A stretch of DNA of 64,000 nucleotides from NCBI RefSeq assembly GCF_051401765.1, contig NW_027480422.1:13224001-13288000 (forward strand), read 5' to 3'. This DNA comes from Calliopsis andreniformis (Eukaryota; Arthropoda; Insecta; Hymenoptera; Andrenidae). The notes under the pieces were generated by a model. That model worked only from the letters and a program-made list of their open reading frames with translations, was not told the DNA's origin and ran no database searches. Position numbers and translations under genes: made by a program. How positions within the stretch are numbered: position 1 is the first letter of the stretch; each line of letters starts with the position of its first letter. Positions 52,610-63,296 of this stretch are shown piece after piece.

Positions 52610-54130
52610 GCCATAACTATAAAAAACAATATAGATAAAACAGTTTTTCCACTGTATAAAACGAATAATTGCAAACAGTGTGGAGGTAATGGTCATTTCT
52701 ACTTTCCGAGCAACCTAGGCTTCACTCTAGGGCGTTTCTCAACCACATCGAATAGCTACGGCCTTAGAAGTCAACGTCTGAAGCATACAATATAATATAA
52801 AAATAATACAACAGTTTTTCCATCGTATAACAGGAATAATTGCAACCAGTGTGAAAGACATGGCCATTTCTACATTCCGGGCAACCTAGGCTTCACTCTA
52901 GGGCGTTGCTCCACCACATCGAATAGCTACGGCCTTAGGAGTCAACGCCAGAGGCATAAAATACAAAATAAATACAACAGTTTTCCATCGTATAACAAGA
53001 ATAATTGCAACCAGTGTGAAAGTGATGGTCATTTCTAAATTCCGGGCAACCTAGGCTTCACTCTAGGGCCATGCTCCACCTGATCGAATAGTTAGAGCCT
53101 AAGAAGTCAACGCCAGGAGCATAAAATACAATATAAATACAACAGTTTTTCCCTTGTATAACAGGAATAATTGCAACCAGTGTGAAAGCTATGGTCATTT
53201 CTACGTTCCGGGCAACCTAGGCTTCACTCTAGGGCGTTGCTCCACTACATCGAATAGTTAGGGCCTAAGAAGTCAACGCCAGAAGCATAAAATACAATAT
53301 AAATACAACAGTTTTTCCCTTGTATAACAGAAATAATTGCAACGAGTGTGAAAGCTATGGTCATTTCTACGTTCCGGGCAACCGAGGTTTCACTCTAGGA
53401 CGTTGCTCCACCACATCGAATAGTTAGGGCCTTAGAAGTCAACGCCAGAAGCATGAAACACAATATAGATAAAACAGTTTTTCCATTGTATAAAATGAAT
53501 AATTGCAAACAGTGTGGAGGTAATGGTCATTTCTACTTTCCGAGCAACCTAGGCTTCACTCTAGGGCGTTTCTCAACCACATCGAATAGTTACGGCCTAA
53601 GAAGTCAACGTCTGAAGCATACAATATAATATAAAAGTTATACAACAGTTTTTCCATCGTATAACAGGAATAATTACAACCAGTGTGAAAGACATGGTTA
53701 TTTCTACATTCCGGGCAAACTAGGCTTCACTATAGGGCGTTGCTCCACCACGTCGAATAGCTACGGCCATAGGAGTCAACGCCAGAGGCATGAAATACAA
53801 AATAAATACAACAGTCTTCCATCGTATAACAAGAATAATTGCAACCAGTGTGAAAGTGATGGTCATTTCTAAATTCCGGGCAACCTAGGCTTCACTCTAG
53901 GGCCATGCTCCACCAGATCGAATAGTTAGGGCCTAAGAAGTCAACGCCAGAAGCATAAAATACAATATAAATACAACAGTTTTTCCCTTGTATAACAGGA
54001 ATAATTGCAACCAGTGTGAAAGCTATGGTCATTTCTACGTTCCGGGCAACCGAGGTTTCACTCTAGGGCGTTGCTCCACCACATCGAATAGTTAGGGCCT
54101 TAGAAGTCAATGTCAGAAGCATAAAATACA
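52610..54130 (+). repeat. 5-mer tandem duplication, period ~834 bp
   Basis: The AATATAGATAAAACAG monomer, the 171-bp monomer, the CAAGAATAATTGC monomer and the TTTTTCCCTTGTATAAC monomers repeat after 834 bp (5 x 166 + 5 - 1). The long-core marker GCATACAATATAATATAAAA is at 52,783 and 53,617. The second copy (about 53,450-54,130) is also the likely precursor of part of the 1,332-bp unit, matching about 57,442-58,130. Confidence 0.78.
52740..52910 (+). repeat. 171-bp long-core monomer (first of seven)
   Basis: Monomer starts are at 52,740 and 52,911, giving 171 bp. The AT core reads GCATACAATATAATATAAAA then ATAATACAAC, five bases longer than the usual core. The same extended core occurs in monomers 53,574-53,744, 55,238-55,408, 57,567-57,737, 58,899-59,069, 60,231-60,401 and 61,563-61,733. 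Two sub-forms exist: AAAAATAATACAAC (52.7, 55.2, 61.6 kb) and AAAAGTTATACAAC (53.6 kb and the three 8-mer copies). All carry AACGTCTGAAGC just upstream. None was seen in the left or middle domains. Confidence 0.88.
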
Positions 54131-55214
54131 ATATAAATACAACAGTTTTTCCACTGTATAATATGAATAATTGCAAACAGTGTGGAAGTAATGGTCATTT
54201 CTACGTTCCGGGCAATCTAGGCTACACTCTAGGGCGTTGCTCCACCAGATCGAATTGTTAGGGCCTAAGAAGTCAACGCCAGAAGCATAAAATACAATAT
54301 AAATACAACAGTTTTTCCCTTGTATAACAGAAATAATTGCAGCCAGTGTGAAAGCTATGGTTAGTTCTACCTTCCGGGCAACCTAGGCTTCACTCTAGGG
54401 CGTTGCTCCACCACATCGAATAGTGAGGGCCTTAGAAGTCAATGCCAGAAGCATAAAATACAAAATAAATACAACAGTCTTACCATCGTATAAAACGAAT
54501 AATTGCAACCAGTCTGATAGTTGTGGTCATTTCTACGTTCCGGGCAATCTAGACTTCTCCCTAGGGCGTTGCTCCACCAGGTCGAATAGTTAGGGCCCAA
54601 CAAGTCAACTCCAGAAGCATAAAATACAATAGAAATACAACAGTTTTACCATAGTATAACAGGAATAATTGCAACCAGTGTGAAAGCTATGGTCATTTCT
54701 ACATTCCGGGCAACCTAGGCTTCACTCTAGGACGCTGCTCCACCACATCGAATAGTTAGGGTCTTAGAAGTCAATGCCAGAAGCATAAAATGCCATATAA
54801 ATACAACAGTTGTTCCACTGTATAATACGAATAATTGCAAACAGTGTGGAAGTAATGGTCATTTCTACGTTCAGGGCAACCTAGGCTTCACTCTAGGGCG
54901 TTGCTCAACCACATCGAATAGCTACGGCCCTAGAAGACAACGCCATAACTATAAAATACAATATAAATACAACAGTCTAGGCATCGTATAAAACGAATAA
55001 TTGCAACCAGTCTGATAGTTATGGTCATTTCTACGTTCCGGGCAACCTAGGCTTCACTCTAGGGCGTTTTTCCACCACGTCGAATAGCTACGGCCTTAGA
55101 AGTCGACGCCAGAAGCATAAAATACAATATAAATACAACAGTTTTTCCCTTGTATAACAGAAATAATTGCAACCAGTGCGAAAGCTATGGTCATTTCTAC
55201 GTTCCGGGCAACCT
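54131..55214 (+). repeat. Right-domain monomers without a clear HOR
   Basis: Six to seven monomers of right-domain type: CCACTGTATAATATGAATAA with GTGTGGAAG (54,156, and a TAATACG form near 54,820), GTCTGATAG monomers, and CCCTTGTATAACAGAAATAA. They are individually close to monomers at 56.5-57.1 and 63.0-63.6 kb, but the order differs. Confidence 0.7.
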
Positions 55215-57157
55215 AGGCTTCACTCTAGGGCGTTTCTCAACCACATCGAATAGCTACGGCCTTAGAAGTCAACGTCTGAAGCATACAATATAATATAAAA
55301 ATAATACAACAGTTTTTCCATCGTATAACAGGAATAATTGCAACCAGTGTGAAAGACATGGCCATTTCTACATTCCGGGCAACCTAGGCTTCACTCTAGG
55401 GCGTTGCTCCACCACATCGAAAAGCTACGGCCTTAGGAGTCAACGCCATAACTATAAAAAAGAATATAAATACAACAGTTTTTCCATGGTATAACAGGAA
55501 TAATTGCAACCAGTGTGAAAGTGATGGTCATTTCTACGTTCCGGGAAACCTAGGCTTCAGTCTAGGGCGTGGTTCCGCCAGATCGAATAGTTAGGGCCTA
55601 AGAAACCTACGCCAGAAGCATAAAATACAATATAAATACCACAGTTTTTCCGTCGTATAACAGGAATAATTGCAACCAGAGAGAAGGTGATGGTCATTTC
55701 TAAGTTCCGTGCAACCTAGGCTTCACTCTAGAGCGTTGCTCCACCAGATTGAATAGCTAGGACCTTAGAAGTCAACGCCAGAAGCACAAAATAAAATAAA
55801 AATACAAGAGTTATTCCATCGTATAACAGGAATAATTGCAACCAGTGTGAAAGTAATGGGCATTTCTACGTTCCGTGCAACCTAGGCTTCACTCTAGGGC
55901 GTTGGTCCACCAGGCCGAATAGTTAGGACCTTAGAAAACAACTCCAGACGCATAAAATACAATATAAATACAACAGTTTTTCCACGGTATAAAACGAATA
56001 ATTGCAACCAGTATGAAAGTTATGCTCATTTCTACGTTCCGGGCAACCTAGGCTTCACTCTAGGGCGTTGCTCCACCACATCGAATAGCTGCGGCCTTAG
56101 AAGTCAACGCCAGAAGCATAAAATACAATATAAATACAACAGTTTTTCCATCGTATAACAAGAATAATTGCAACCATTGTGAAAGTGATGGTCATTTCTA
56201 CATTCCGGGCAACCTAGGCTTCTCTCTAGCGCGTTGCTCCACCAGATCGTATAGTTAGGGCCTAAGAAGTCAGCGCCAGAAGCATAAAATACAATATAAA
56301 TACAACAGTTTTTCCCTTGTATAACAGGAATAATTGCAACCAGTGTGAAAGCTATGGTCATTTATACGTTCCGGGAAACGTAGGCTTCACTCTAGGGCGT
56401 TGCTCCACCACATCGAATAGTTAGGGCATTAGAAGTCAATGCCAGAAGCATAAAATGCCACATAAATACAACAGTTTTTCCACTGTATAATATGAATAAT
56501 TGCAAACAGTGTGGAAGTAATGGTCATTTCTACGTTCCGGGCAACCTAGGCTTCACTCTAGGGCGTTGCTCCACCACATCGAATAGCTACGGCCTTAGGA
56601 GTCAACGCCAGAGGCATAAAATACAAAATAAATACAACAGTTTTTCCATCGTATAACAAGAATAATTGCAACCAGTGTGAGAGTGATGGTCATTTCTACA
56701 TTCCGGGAAACCTAGGGTTCACTCTAGGGCATTGCTCCACCAGATCGAATAGTTATGACCTAAGAAGTCAACGCCAGAAGAATAAAATACAATATAAATA
56801 CAACTGCTTTGCCATTGTATAAAACGAATAATTGCAACCAGTATGAAAGTTATGGTTATCTCTACGTTCAGGGCAACCTAGGCTTCACCCTACGGCGTTG
56901 GTCCTCTAGATCGAATAGCTAGGGCCTAAGAAGTCAACGCCAGAAGCATAAAATACGATATATGTACAACAGCCTTTCCATCGTATAAAACGAATAATTG
57001 CAACCAGTCTGATAGTTATGGTCATTTCTACGTTCCGGGCAATCTAGGCTTCTCTCTAGGGCGTTGCTCCACCAGATCGAATAGTTAGGGCCTAACAAGT
57101 CAACTCCAGAAGCATAAAATACAATAGAAATACAACAGTTTTACCATCGTCTAACAG
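55215..57157 (+). repeat. Large right-domain repeat, copy 1 (partner 61,540-64,000)
   Basis: This matches 61,540 onward at offset 6,325 up to about 56,450, then at 6,491 after one extra monomer in the partner. Diagnostic shared monomers are the AAAAATAATACAAC long core, CCATAACTATAAAAAAG, CCAGAGAGAAGG, GAAACGTAGGC, CTACGGCGTTGGTCC and CCATCGTCTAACAGG. The three tandem 8-mers lie between this copy and its partner. Confidence 0.85.
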
Positions 57158-57737
57158 GAATAATTGCAACCAGTGTGAAAGTTATGGTCATTTCTACGAT
57201 ACGGGCAACCTAGGCTGCACACTAGGGCGTCGATCCACCAGATCGAATAGTTAGGGCCTAAGAAGTCTACGCCAGAAGCATAAAATACAATACAAATACA
57301 ACATCTTTTCCATCGTATAACAGGAATAATTGCAACCAGTGTGAAAGGTATGGTCATTTCTACTTTCCGGGCAATCTAGGCTTCACTCTAGGGCGTTTCT
57401 CCACCACATCGAATAGCTGCGGCCTTAGAAGTCAACGCCAGAAGCATGAAACACAATATAGATAAAACAGTTTTTCCATTGTATAAAATGAATAATTGCA
57501 AACAGTGTGGAGGTAATGGTCATTTCTACTTTCCGAGCAACCTAGGCTTCACTCTAGGGCGTTTCTCAACCACATCGAATAGTTACGGCCTAAGAAGTCA
57601 ACGTCTGAAGCATACAATATAATATAAAAGTTATACAACAGTTTTTCCATCGTATAACAGGAATAATTGCAACCAGTGTGAAAGACATGGTTATTTCTAC
57701 ATTCCGGGCAAACTAGGCTTCACTATAGGGCGTTGCT

Positions 57738-57903
57738 CCACCACGTCGAATAGTTAGGGCCTAAGAAGTCAACGCCAGAAGCATAAAATACAATATAAAT
57801 ACAACAGTTTTTCCCTTGTATAACAGGAATAATTGCAACCAGTGTGAAAGCTATGGTCATTTCTACGTTCCGGGCAACCTAGGCTTCACTCTAGGGCGTT
57901 GCT
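57738..57903 (+). repeat. Representative 166-bp satellite monomer
   Basis: This monomer is exactly 166 bp and close to the consensus. In monomer coordinates: positions 1-20 hold the GATCGAATAG box; 44-70 is an AT-rich core (ATAAAATACAATATAAATAC); 71-75 is a T-run; 91-110 holds AATAATTGCAACCAGTGTGA; 117-140 holds GGTCATTTCTACGTTCCGGG; 141-166 holds CCTAGG, then CTAGGG 12 bp further on, and GTTGCT. My count on the hand-made consensus is 69 G+C of 166 and six CpG dinucleotides. Across the array the boxes at 91-110 and 117-160 vary least. The most variable parts are 15-40 (GTTAGGGCC / GCTACGGCC / GGGACTTAG variants), 50-70 and 76-92. Confidence 0.9.
57781..57812 (+). other. AT-rich core with A/T tracts (example of a feature in every monomer)
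   Basis: Monomer positions 44-75 contain AAAA, AATATAAA and a TTTTT run spaced roughly 10-12 bp apart, almost without G. Tracts phased near one helical turn can favour intrinsic curvature or nucleosome positioning; that is inference. Most length variation I noticed (the 155-bp and 171-bp monomers and several 1-bp changes) falls within this core, so it behaves as the slippage-prone, least constrained part. Confidence 0.5.
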
Positions 57904-58489
57904 CCACTACATCGAATAGTTAGGGCCTAAGAAGTCAACGCCAGAAGCATAAAATACAATATAAATACAACAGTTTTTCCCTTGTATAACAGAAATAATT
58001 GCAACCAGTGTTAAAGCTATGGTCATTTCTACGTTCCGGGCAACCGAGGTTTCACTCTAGGGCGTTGCTCCACCACATCGAATAGTTAGGGCCTTAGAAG
58101 TCAATGTCAGAAGCATAAAATACAATATAAATACAACAGTTTTTCCATCGTATAAAACGAATAATTGCATCCAGTGTGCAAGTAATGGTCATTTCTACGA
58201 TCCGGGCGACCTAGTCATCACTCTAGGGCGTTGTCCCACCAGAGCGAATAGTTAGGGCCTAAGAAATCAACGCCTGAAGCATAAAATACAATATAAATAC
58301 AACAGTTTTTCCATTGTATAAAACGAATAATTGCAACCAGTATGAAAGTTATGGTTATCTCTACGTTCAGGGCAATCTAGGCTTCACCCTAGGCGTTGCA
58401 CCTCTAGATCGAATAGTTAGGGCCTAAGAAGTCAACGCCAGAAGCATAAAATACGATATATGTACAACAGCCTTTCCATCGTATAAAAC

Positions 58490-59821
58490 GAATAATTGCA
58501 ACCAGTGTGAAAGTTATGGTCATTTCTACGATACGGGCAACCTAGGCTGCACACTAGGGCGTCGATCCACCAGATCGAATAGTTTGGGCCTAAGAAGTCT
58601 ACGCCAGAAGCATAAAATACAATACAAATACAACATCTTTTCCATCGTATAACAGGAATAATTGCAACCAGTGTGAAAGGTATGGTCATTTCTACTTTCC
58701 GGGCAATCTAGGCTTCACTCTAGGGCGTTTCTCCACCACATCGAATAGCTGCGGCCTTAGAAGTCAACGCCAGAAGCATGAAACACAATATAGATAAAAC
58801 AGTTTTTCCATTGTATAAAATGAATAATTGCAAACAGTGTGGAGGTAATGGTCATTTCTACTTTCCGAGCAACCTAGGCTTCACTCTAGGGCGTTTCTCA
58901 ACCACATCGAATAGTTACGGCCTAAGAAGTCAACGTCTGAAGCATACAATATAATATAAAAGTTATACAACAGTTTTTCCATCGTATAACAGGAATAATT
59001 GCAACCAGTGTGAAAGACATGGTTATTTCTACATTCCGGGCAAACTAGGCTTCACTATAGGGCGTTGCTCCACCACGTCGAATAGTTAGGGCCTAAGAAG
59101 TCAACGCCAGAAGCATAAAATACAATATAAATACAACAGTTTTTCCCTTGTATAACAGGAATAATTGCAACCAGTGTGAAAGCTATGGTCATTTCTACGT
59201 TCCGGGCAACCTAGGCTTCACTCTAGGGCGTTGCTCCACTACATCGAATAGTTAGGGCCTAAGAAGTCAACGCCAGAAGCATAAAATACAATATAAATAC
59301 AACAGTTTTTCCCTTGTATAACAGAAATAATTGCAACCAGTGTTAAAGCTATGGTCATTTCTACGTTCCGGGCAACCGAGGTTTCACTCTAGGGCGTTGC
59401 TCCACCACATCGAATAGTTAGGGCCTTAGAAGTCAATGTCAGAAGCATAAAATACAATATAAATACAACAGTTTTTCCATCGTATAAAACGAATAATTGC
59501 ATCCAGTGTGCAAGTAATGGTCATTTCTACGATCCGGGCGACCTAGTCATCACTCTAGGGCGTTGTCCCACCAGAGCGAATAGTTAGGGCCTAAGAAATC
59601 AACGCCTGAAGCATAAAATACAATATAAATACAACAGTTTTTCCATTGTATAAAACGAATAATTGCAACCAGTATGAAAGTTATGGTTATCTCTACGTTC
59701 AGGGCAATCTAGGCTTCACCCTAGGCGTTGCACCTCTAAATCGAATAGTTAGGGCCTAAGAAGTCAACGCCAGAAGCATAAAATACGATATATGTACAAC
59801 AGCCTTTCCATCGTATAAAAC
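58490..59821 (+). repeat. 8-mer HOR, copy 2, 1,332 bp
   Basis: Reading it against copies 1 and 3 I noticed only the T at 58,585 (shared with copy 3, A in copy 1) and an A at 59,739 near the end of this copy (G at the equivalent 58,407 and 61,071). The long-core monomer is at 58,899-59,069. Such low divergence implies very recent amplification, or a sequence-assembly duplication. Confidence 0.93.
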
Positions 59822-61153
59822 GAATAATTGCAACCAGTGTGAAAGTTATGGTCATTTCTACGATACGGGCAACCTAGGCTGCACACTAGGGCGTCGATCC
59901 ACCAGATCGAATAGTTTGGGCCTAAGAAGTCTACGCCAGAAGCATAAAATACAATACAAATACAACATCTTTTCCATCGTATAACAGGAATAATTGCAAC
60001 CAGTGTGAAAGGTATGGTCATTTCTACTTTCCGGGCAATCTAGGCTTCACTCTAGGGCGTTTCTCCACCACATCGAATAGCTGCGGCCTTAGAAGTCAAC
60101 GCCAGAAGCATGAAACACAATATAGATAAAACAGTTTTTCCATTGTATAAAATGAATAATTGCAAACAGTGTGGAGGTAATGGTCATTTCTACTTTCCGA
60201 GCAACCTAGGCTTCACTCTAGGGCGTTTCTCAACCACATCGAATAGTTACGGCCTAAGAAGTCAACGTCTGAAGCATACAATATAATATAAAAGTTATAC
60301 AACAGTTTTTCCATCGTATAACAGGAATAATTGCAACCAGTGTGAAAGACATGGTTATTTCTACATTCCGGGCAAACTAGGCTTCACTATAGGGCGTTGC
60401 TCCACCACGTCGAATAGTTAGGGCCTAAGAAGTCAACGCCAGAAGCATAAAATACAATATAAATACAACAGTTTTTCCCTTGTATAACAGGAATAATTGC
60501 AACCAGTGTGAAAGCTATGGTCATTTCTACGTTCCGGGCAACCTAGGCTTCACTCTAGGGCGTTGCTCCACTACATCGAATAGTTAGGGCCTAAGAAGTC
60601 AACGCCAGAAGCATAAAATACAATATAAATACAACAGTTTTTCCCTTGTATAACAGAAATAATTGCAACCAGTGTTAAAGCTATGGTCATTTCTACGTTC
60701 CGGGCAACCGAGGTTTCACTCTAGGGCGTTGCTCCACCACATCGAATAGTTAGGGCCTTAGAAGTCAATGTCAGAAGCATAAAATACAATATAAATACAA
60801 CAGTTTTTCCATCGTATAAAACGAATAATTGCATCCAGTGTGCAAGTAATGGTCATTTCTACGATCCGGGCGACCTAGTCATCACTCTAGGGCGTTGTCC
60901 CACCAGAGCGAATAGTTAGGGCCTAAGAAATCAACGCCTGAAGCATAAAATACAATATAAATACAACAGTTTTTCCATTGTATAAAACGAATAATTGCAA
61001 CCAGTATGAAAGTTATGGTTATCTCTACGTTCAGGGCAATCTAGGCTTCACCCTAGGCGTTGCACCTCTAGATCGAATAGTTAGGGCCTAAGAAGTCAAC
61101 GCCAGAAGCATAAAATACGATATATGTACAACAGCCTTTCCATCGTATAAAAC
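59822..61153 (+). repeat. 8-mer HOR, copy 3, 1,332 bp
   Basis: The long-core monomer is at 60,231-60,401, and AATTGCATCCAGTGTGCAAG and GCGACCTAGTCATC lie in the expected places. It shares the T at 59,917 with copy 2, so copies 2 and 3 appear to be sisters. It is followed by a partial fourth unit that departs from the others at GTCTGATAG. Confidence 0.93.
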
Positions 61154-61539
61154 GAATAATTGCAACCAGTCTGATAGTTATGGTCATTTCTACGTTCCGG
61201 GCAATCTAGGCTGCACACTAGGGCGTCGATCCACCACATCGAATAGTTAGGGCCTAAGAAGTCTACGCCAGAAGCATAAAATACAATACAAATACAACAG
61301 CTTTTCCGTCGTATAACAGGAATAATTGCAACCAGTGTGAAGGGTATGGTCATTTCTACTTTCCGGGCAATCTAGGCTTCACTCTAGGGCGTTTCTCCAC
61401 CACATCGAATAACTGCGGCCTTAGAAGTCAACGCCAGAAGCATAAAACACAATATAGATAAAACAGTTTTTCCACTGTATAAAACGAATAATTGCAAACA
61501 GTGTGGAGGTAATGGTCATTTCTACTTTGCGAGCAACCT
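61154..61539 (+). repeat. Partial, diverged fourth 8-mer copy
   Basis: The 1,332-bp register continues: the long-core monomer that follows at 61,563 is exactly 1,332 bp after the one in copy 3. Base differences appear at once, however: GTCTGATAG for GTGTGAAAG, CTACGTTCCGGG for CTACGATACGGG, AACAGCTTTTCCG for AACATCTTTTCC and CTACTTTGCGAGC for CTACTTTCCGAGC. By about 61,560 the variants are those of 55.2 kb. This may be the founder copy at the right edge of the amplification or a gene-converted copy. Confidence 0.8.
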
Positions 61540-62600
61540 AGGCTTCACTCTAGGGCGTTTCTCAACCACATCGAATAGCTACGGCCTTAGAAGTCAACGT
61601 CTGAAGCATACAATATAATATAAAAATAATACAACAGTTTTTCCATCGTATAACAGGAATAATTGCAACCAGTGTGAAAGACATGGCCATTTCTACATTC
61701 CGGGCAACCTAGGCTTCACTCTAGGGCGTTGCTCCACCACATCGAATAGCTACGGCCTTAGGAGTCAACGCCATAACTATAAAAAAGAATATAAATACAA
61801 CAGTTTTTCCATGGTATAACAGGAATAATTGCAACCAGTGTGAAAGTGATGGTCATTTCTACGTTCCGGGAAACCTAGGCTTCAGTCTAGGGCGTGGTTC
61901 CGCTAGATCGAATAGTTAGGGCCTAAGAAACCTACGCCAGAAGCATAAAATACAATATAAATACCACAGTTTTTCCGTCGTATAACAGGAATAATTGCAA
62001 CCAGAGAGAAGGTGATGGTCATTTCTAAGTTCCGTGCAACCTAGGCTTCACTCTAGAGCGTTGCTCCACCAGATTGAATAGCTAGGACCTTAGAAGTCAA
62101 CGCCAGAAGCACAAAATAAAATAAAAATACAAGAGTTATTCCATCGTATAACAGGAATAATTGCAACCAGTGTGAAAGTAATGGGAATTTCTACGTTCCG
62201 TGCAACCTAGGCTTCACTCTAGGGCGTTGGTCCACCAGGCCGAATAGTTAGGACCTTAGAAAACAACTCCAGACGCATAAAATACAATATAAATACAACA
62301 GTTTTTCCACGGTATAAAACGAATAATTGCAACCAGTATGAAAGTTATGCTCATTTCTACGTTCCGGGCAACCTAGGCTTCACTCTAGGGCGTTGCTCCA
62401 CCACATCGAATAGCTACGGCCTTAGGAGTCAACGCCAGAGGCATAAAATACAAAATAAATACAACAGTTTTTCCATCGTATAACAAGAATAATTGCAACC
62501 ATTGTGAAAGTGATGGTCATTTCTACATTCCGGGCAACCTAGGCTTCTCTCTAGGGCGTTGCTCCACCAGATCGTATAGTTAGGGCCTAAGAAGTCAGCG

Positions 62601-62932
62601 CCAGAAGCATAAAATACAATATAAATACAACAGTTTTTCCCTTGTATAACAGGAATAATTGCAACCAGTGTGAAAGCTATGGTCATTTATACGTTCCGGG
62701 AAACGTAGGCTTCACTCTAGGGCGTTGCTCCACCACATCGAATAGTTAGGGCATTAGAAGTCAATGCCAGAAGCATAAAATACAATATAAATACAACAGT
62801 TTTTCCCTTGTATAACAGGAATAATTGCAACCAGTGTGAAAGCTATGGTCATTTATACGTTCCGGGAAACGTAGGCTTCACTCTAGGGCGTTGCTCCACC
62901 ACATCGAATAGTTAGGGCATTAGAAGTCAATG
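62601..62932 (+). repeat. Exact tandem duplication of a single monomer
   Basis: The 166 bp from 62,601 (CCAGAAGCATAAAATACAAT) recur immediately from 62,767, including the rarer features CCCTTGTATAACAGG, GTCATTTATACG and GGGAAACGTAGGC. The equivalent place at 56,276-56,450 holds only one copy. The unit boundary is in the middle of the monomer, as expected from unequal exchange between neighbouring sister copies. Confidence 0.9.
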
Positions 62933-63117
62933 CCAGAAGCATAAAATGCCATATAAACACAACAGTTTTTCCACTGTATAATATGAATAATTGCAAACAG
63001 TGTGGAAGTAATGGTCATTTCTACGTTCCGGGCAACCTAGGCTTCACTCTAGGGCGTTGCTCCACCACATCGAATAGCTACGGCCTTAGGAGTCAACGCC
63101 AGAGGCATAAAATACAA

Positions 63118-63296
63118 TATAAATACAACAGTTTTTCCATCGTATAAAACGAATAATTGCATCCAGTGTGCAAGTAATGGTCATTCCTACGATCCTGGCG
63201 ACCTAGGCATCACTCTAGGGCGTTGTCCCACCAGAGCGAATAGTTAGGGCCTAAGAAATCAACGCCTGAAGCATAAAATACAATATAAATACAACA
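63118..63296 (+). repeat. Single-monomer replacement patch
   Basis: Flanks match 56,5xx-56,6xx and 56,8xx-56,9xx at offset 6,491, but this interval does not match 56,627-56,805. It instead carries AATTGCATCCAGTGTGCAAG, CTACGATCCTGGCGACC and CACCAGAGCGAATAG, the variants of the 8-mer monomer at about 58,128-58,305. Spacing is conserved, so one monomer was swapped for another. Confidence 0.82.

Larger units (their letters stand above)
57158..58489 (+). repeat. 8-mer HOR, copy 1, 1,332 bp
   Basis: This is the first of three nearly identical tandem units. Length is explained by 8 x 166 plus 5 (the 171-bp monomer at 57,567) minus 1 (CCCTAGGCGTTGC at about 58,388 lacks one G). It differs from copies 2 and 3 at 57,253 (A; T in both others). 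The upstream border is at ACAGG/GAATAATTGC, where the preceding monomer (CCATCGTCTAACAGG) stops matching. Confidence 0.93.

Noticed and set aside
57158..61153. Treating the three 8-mers as certain biological copies
   Set aside because: Near-identity over 4 kb is also what an assembly graph error can create. They are annotated as seen, but the copy number needs reads spanning the region.
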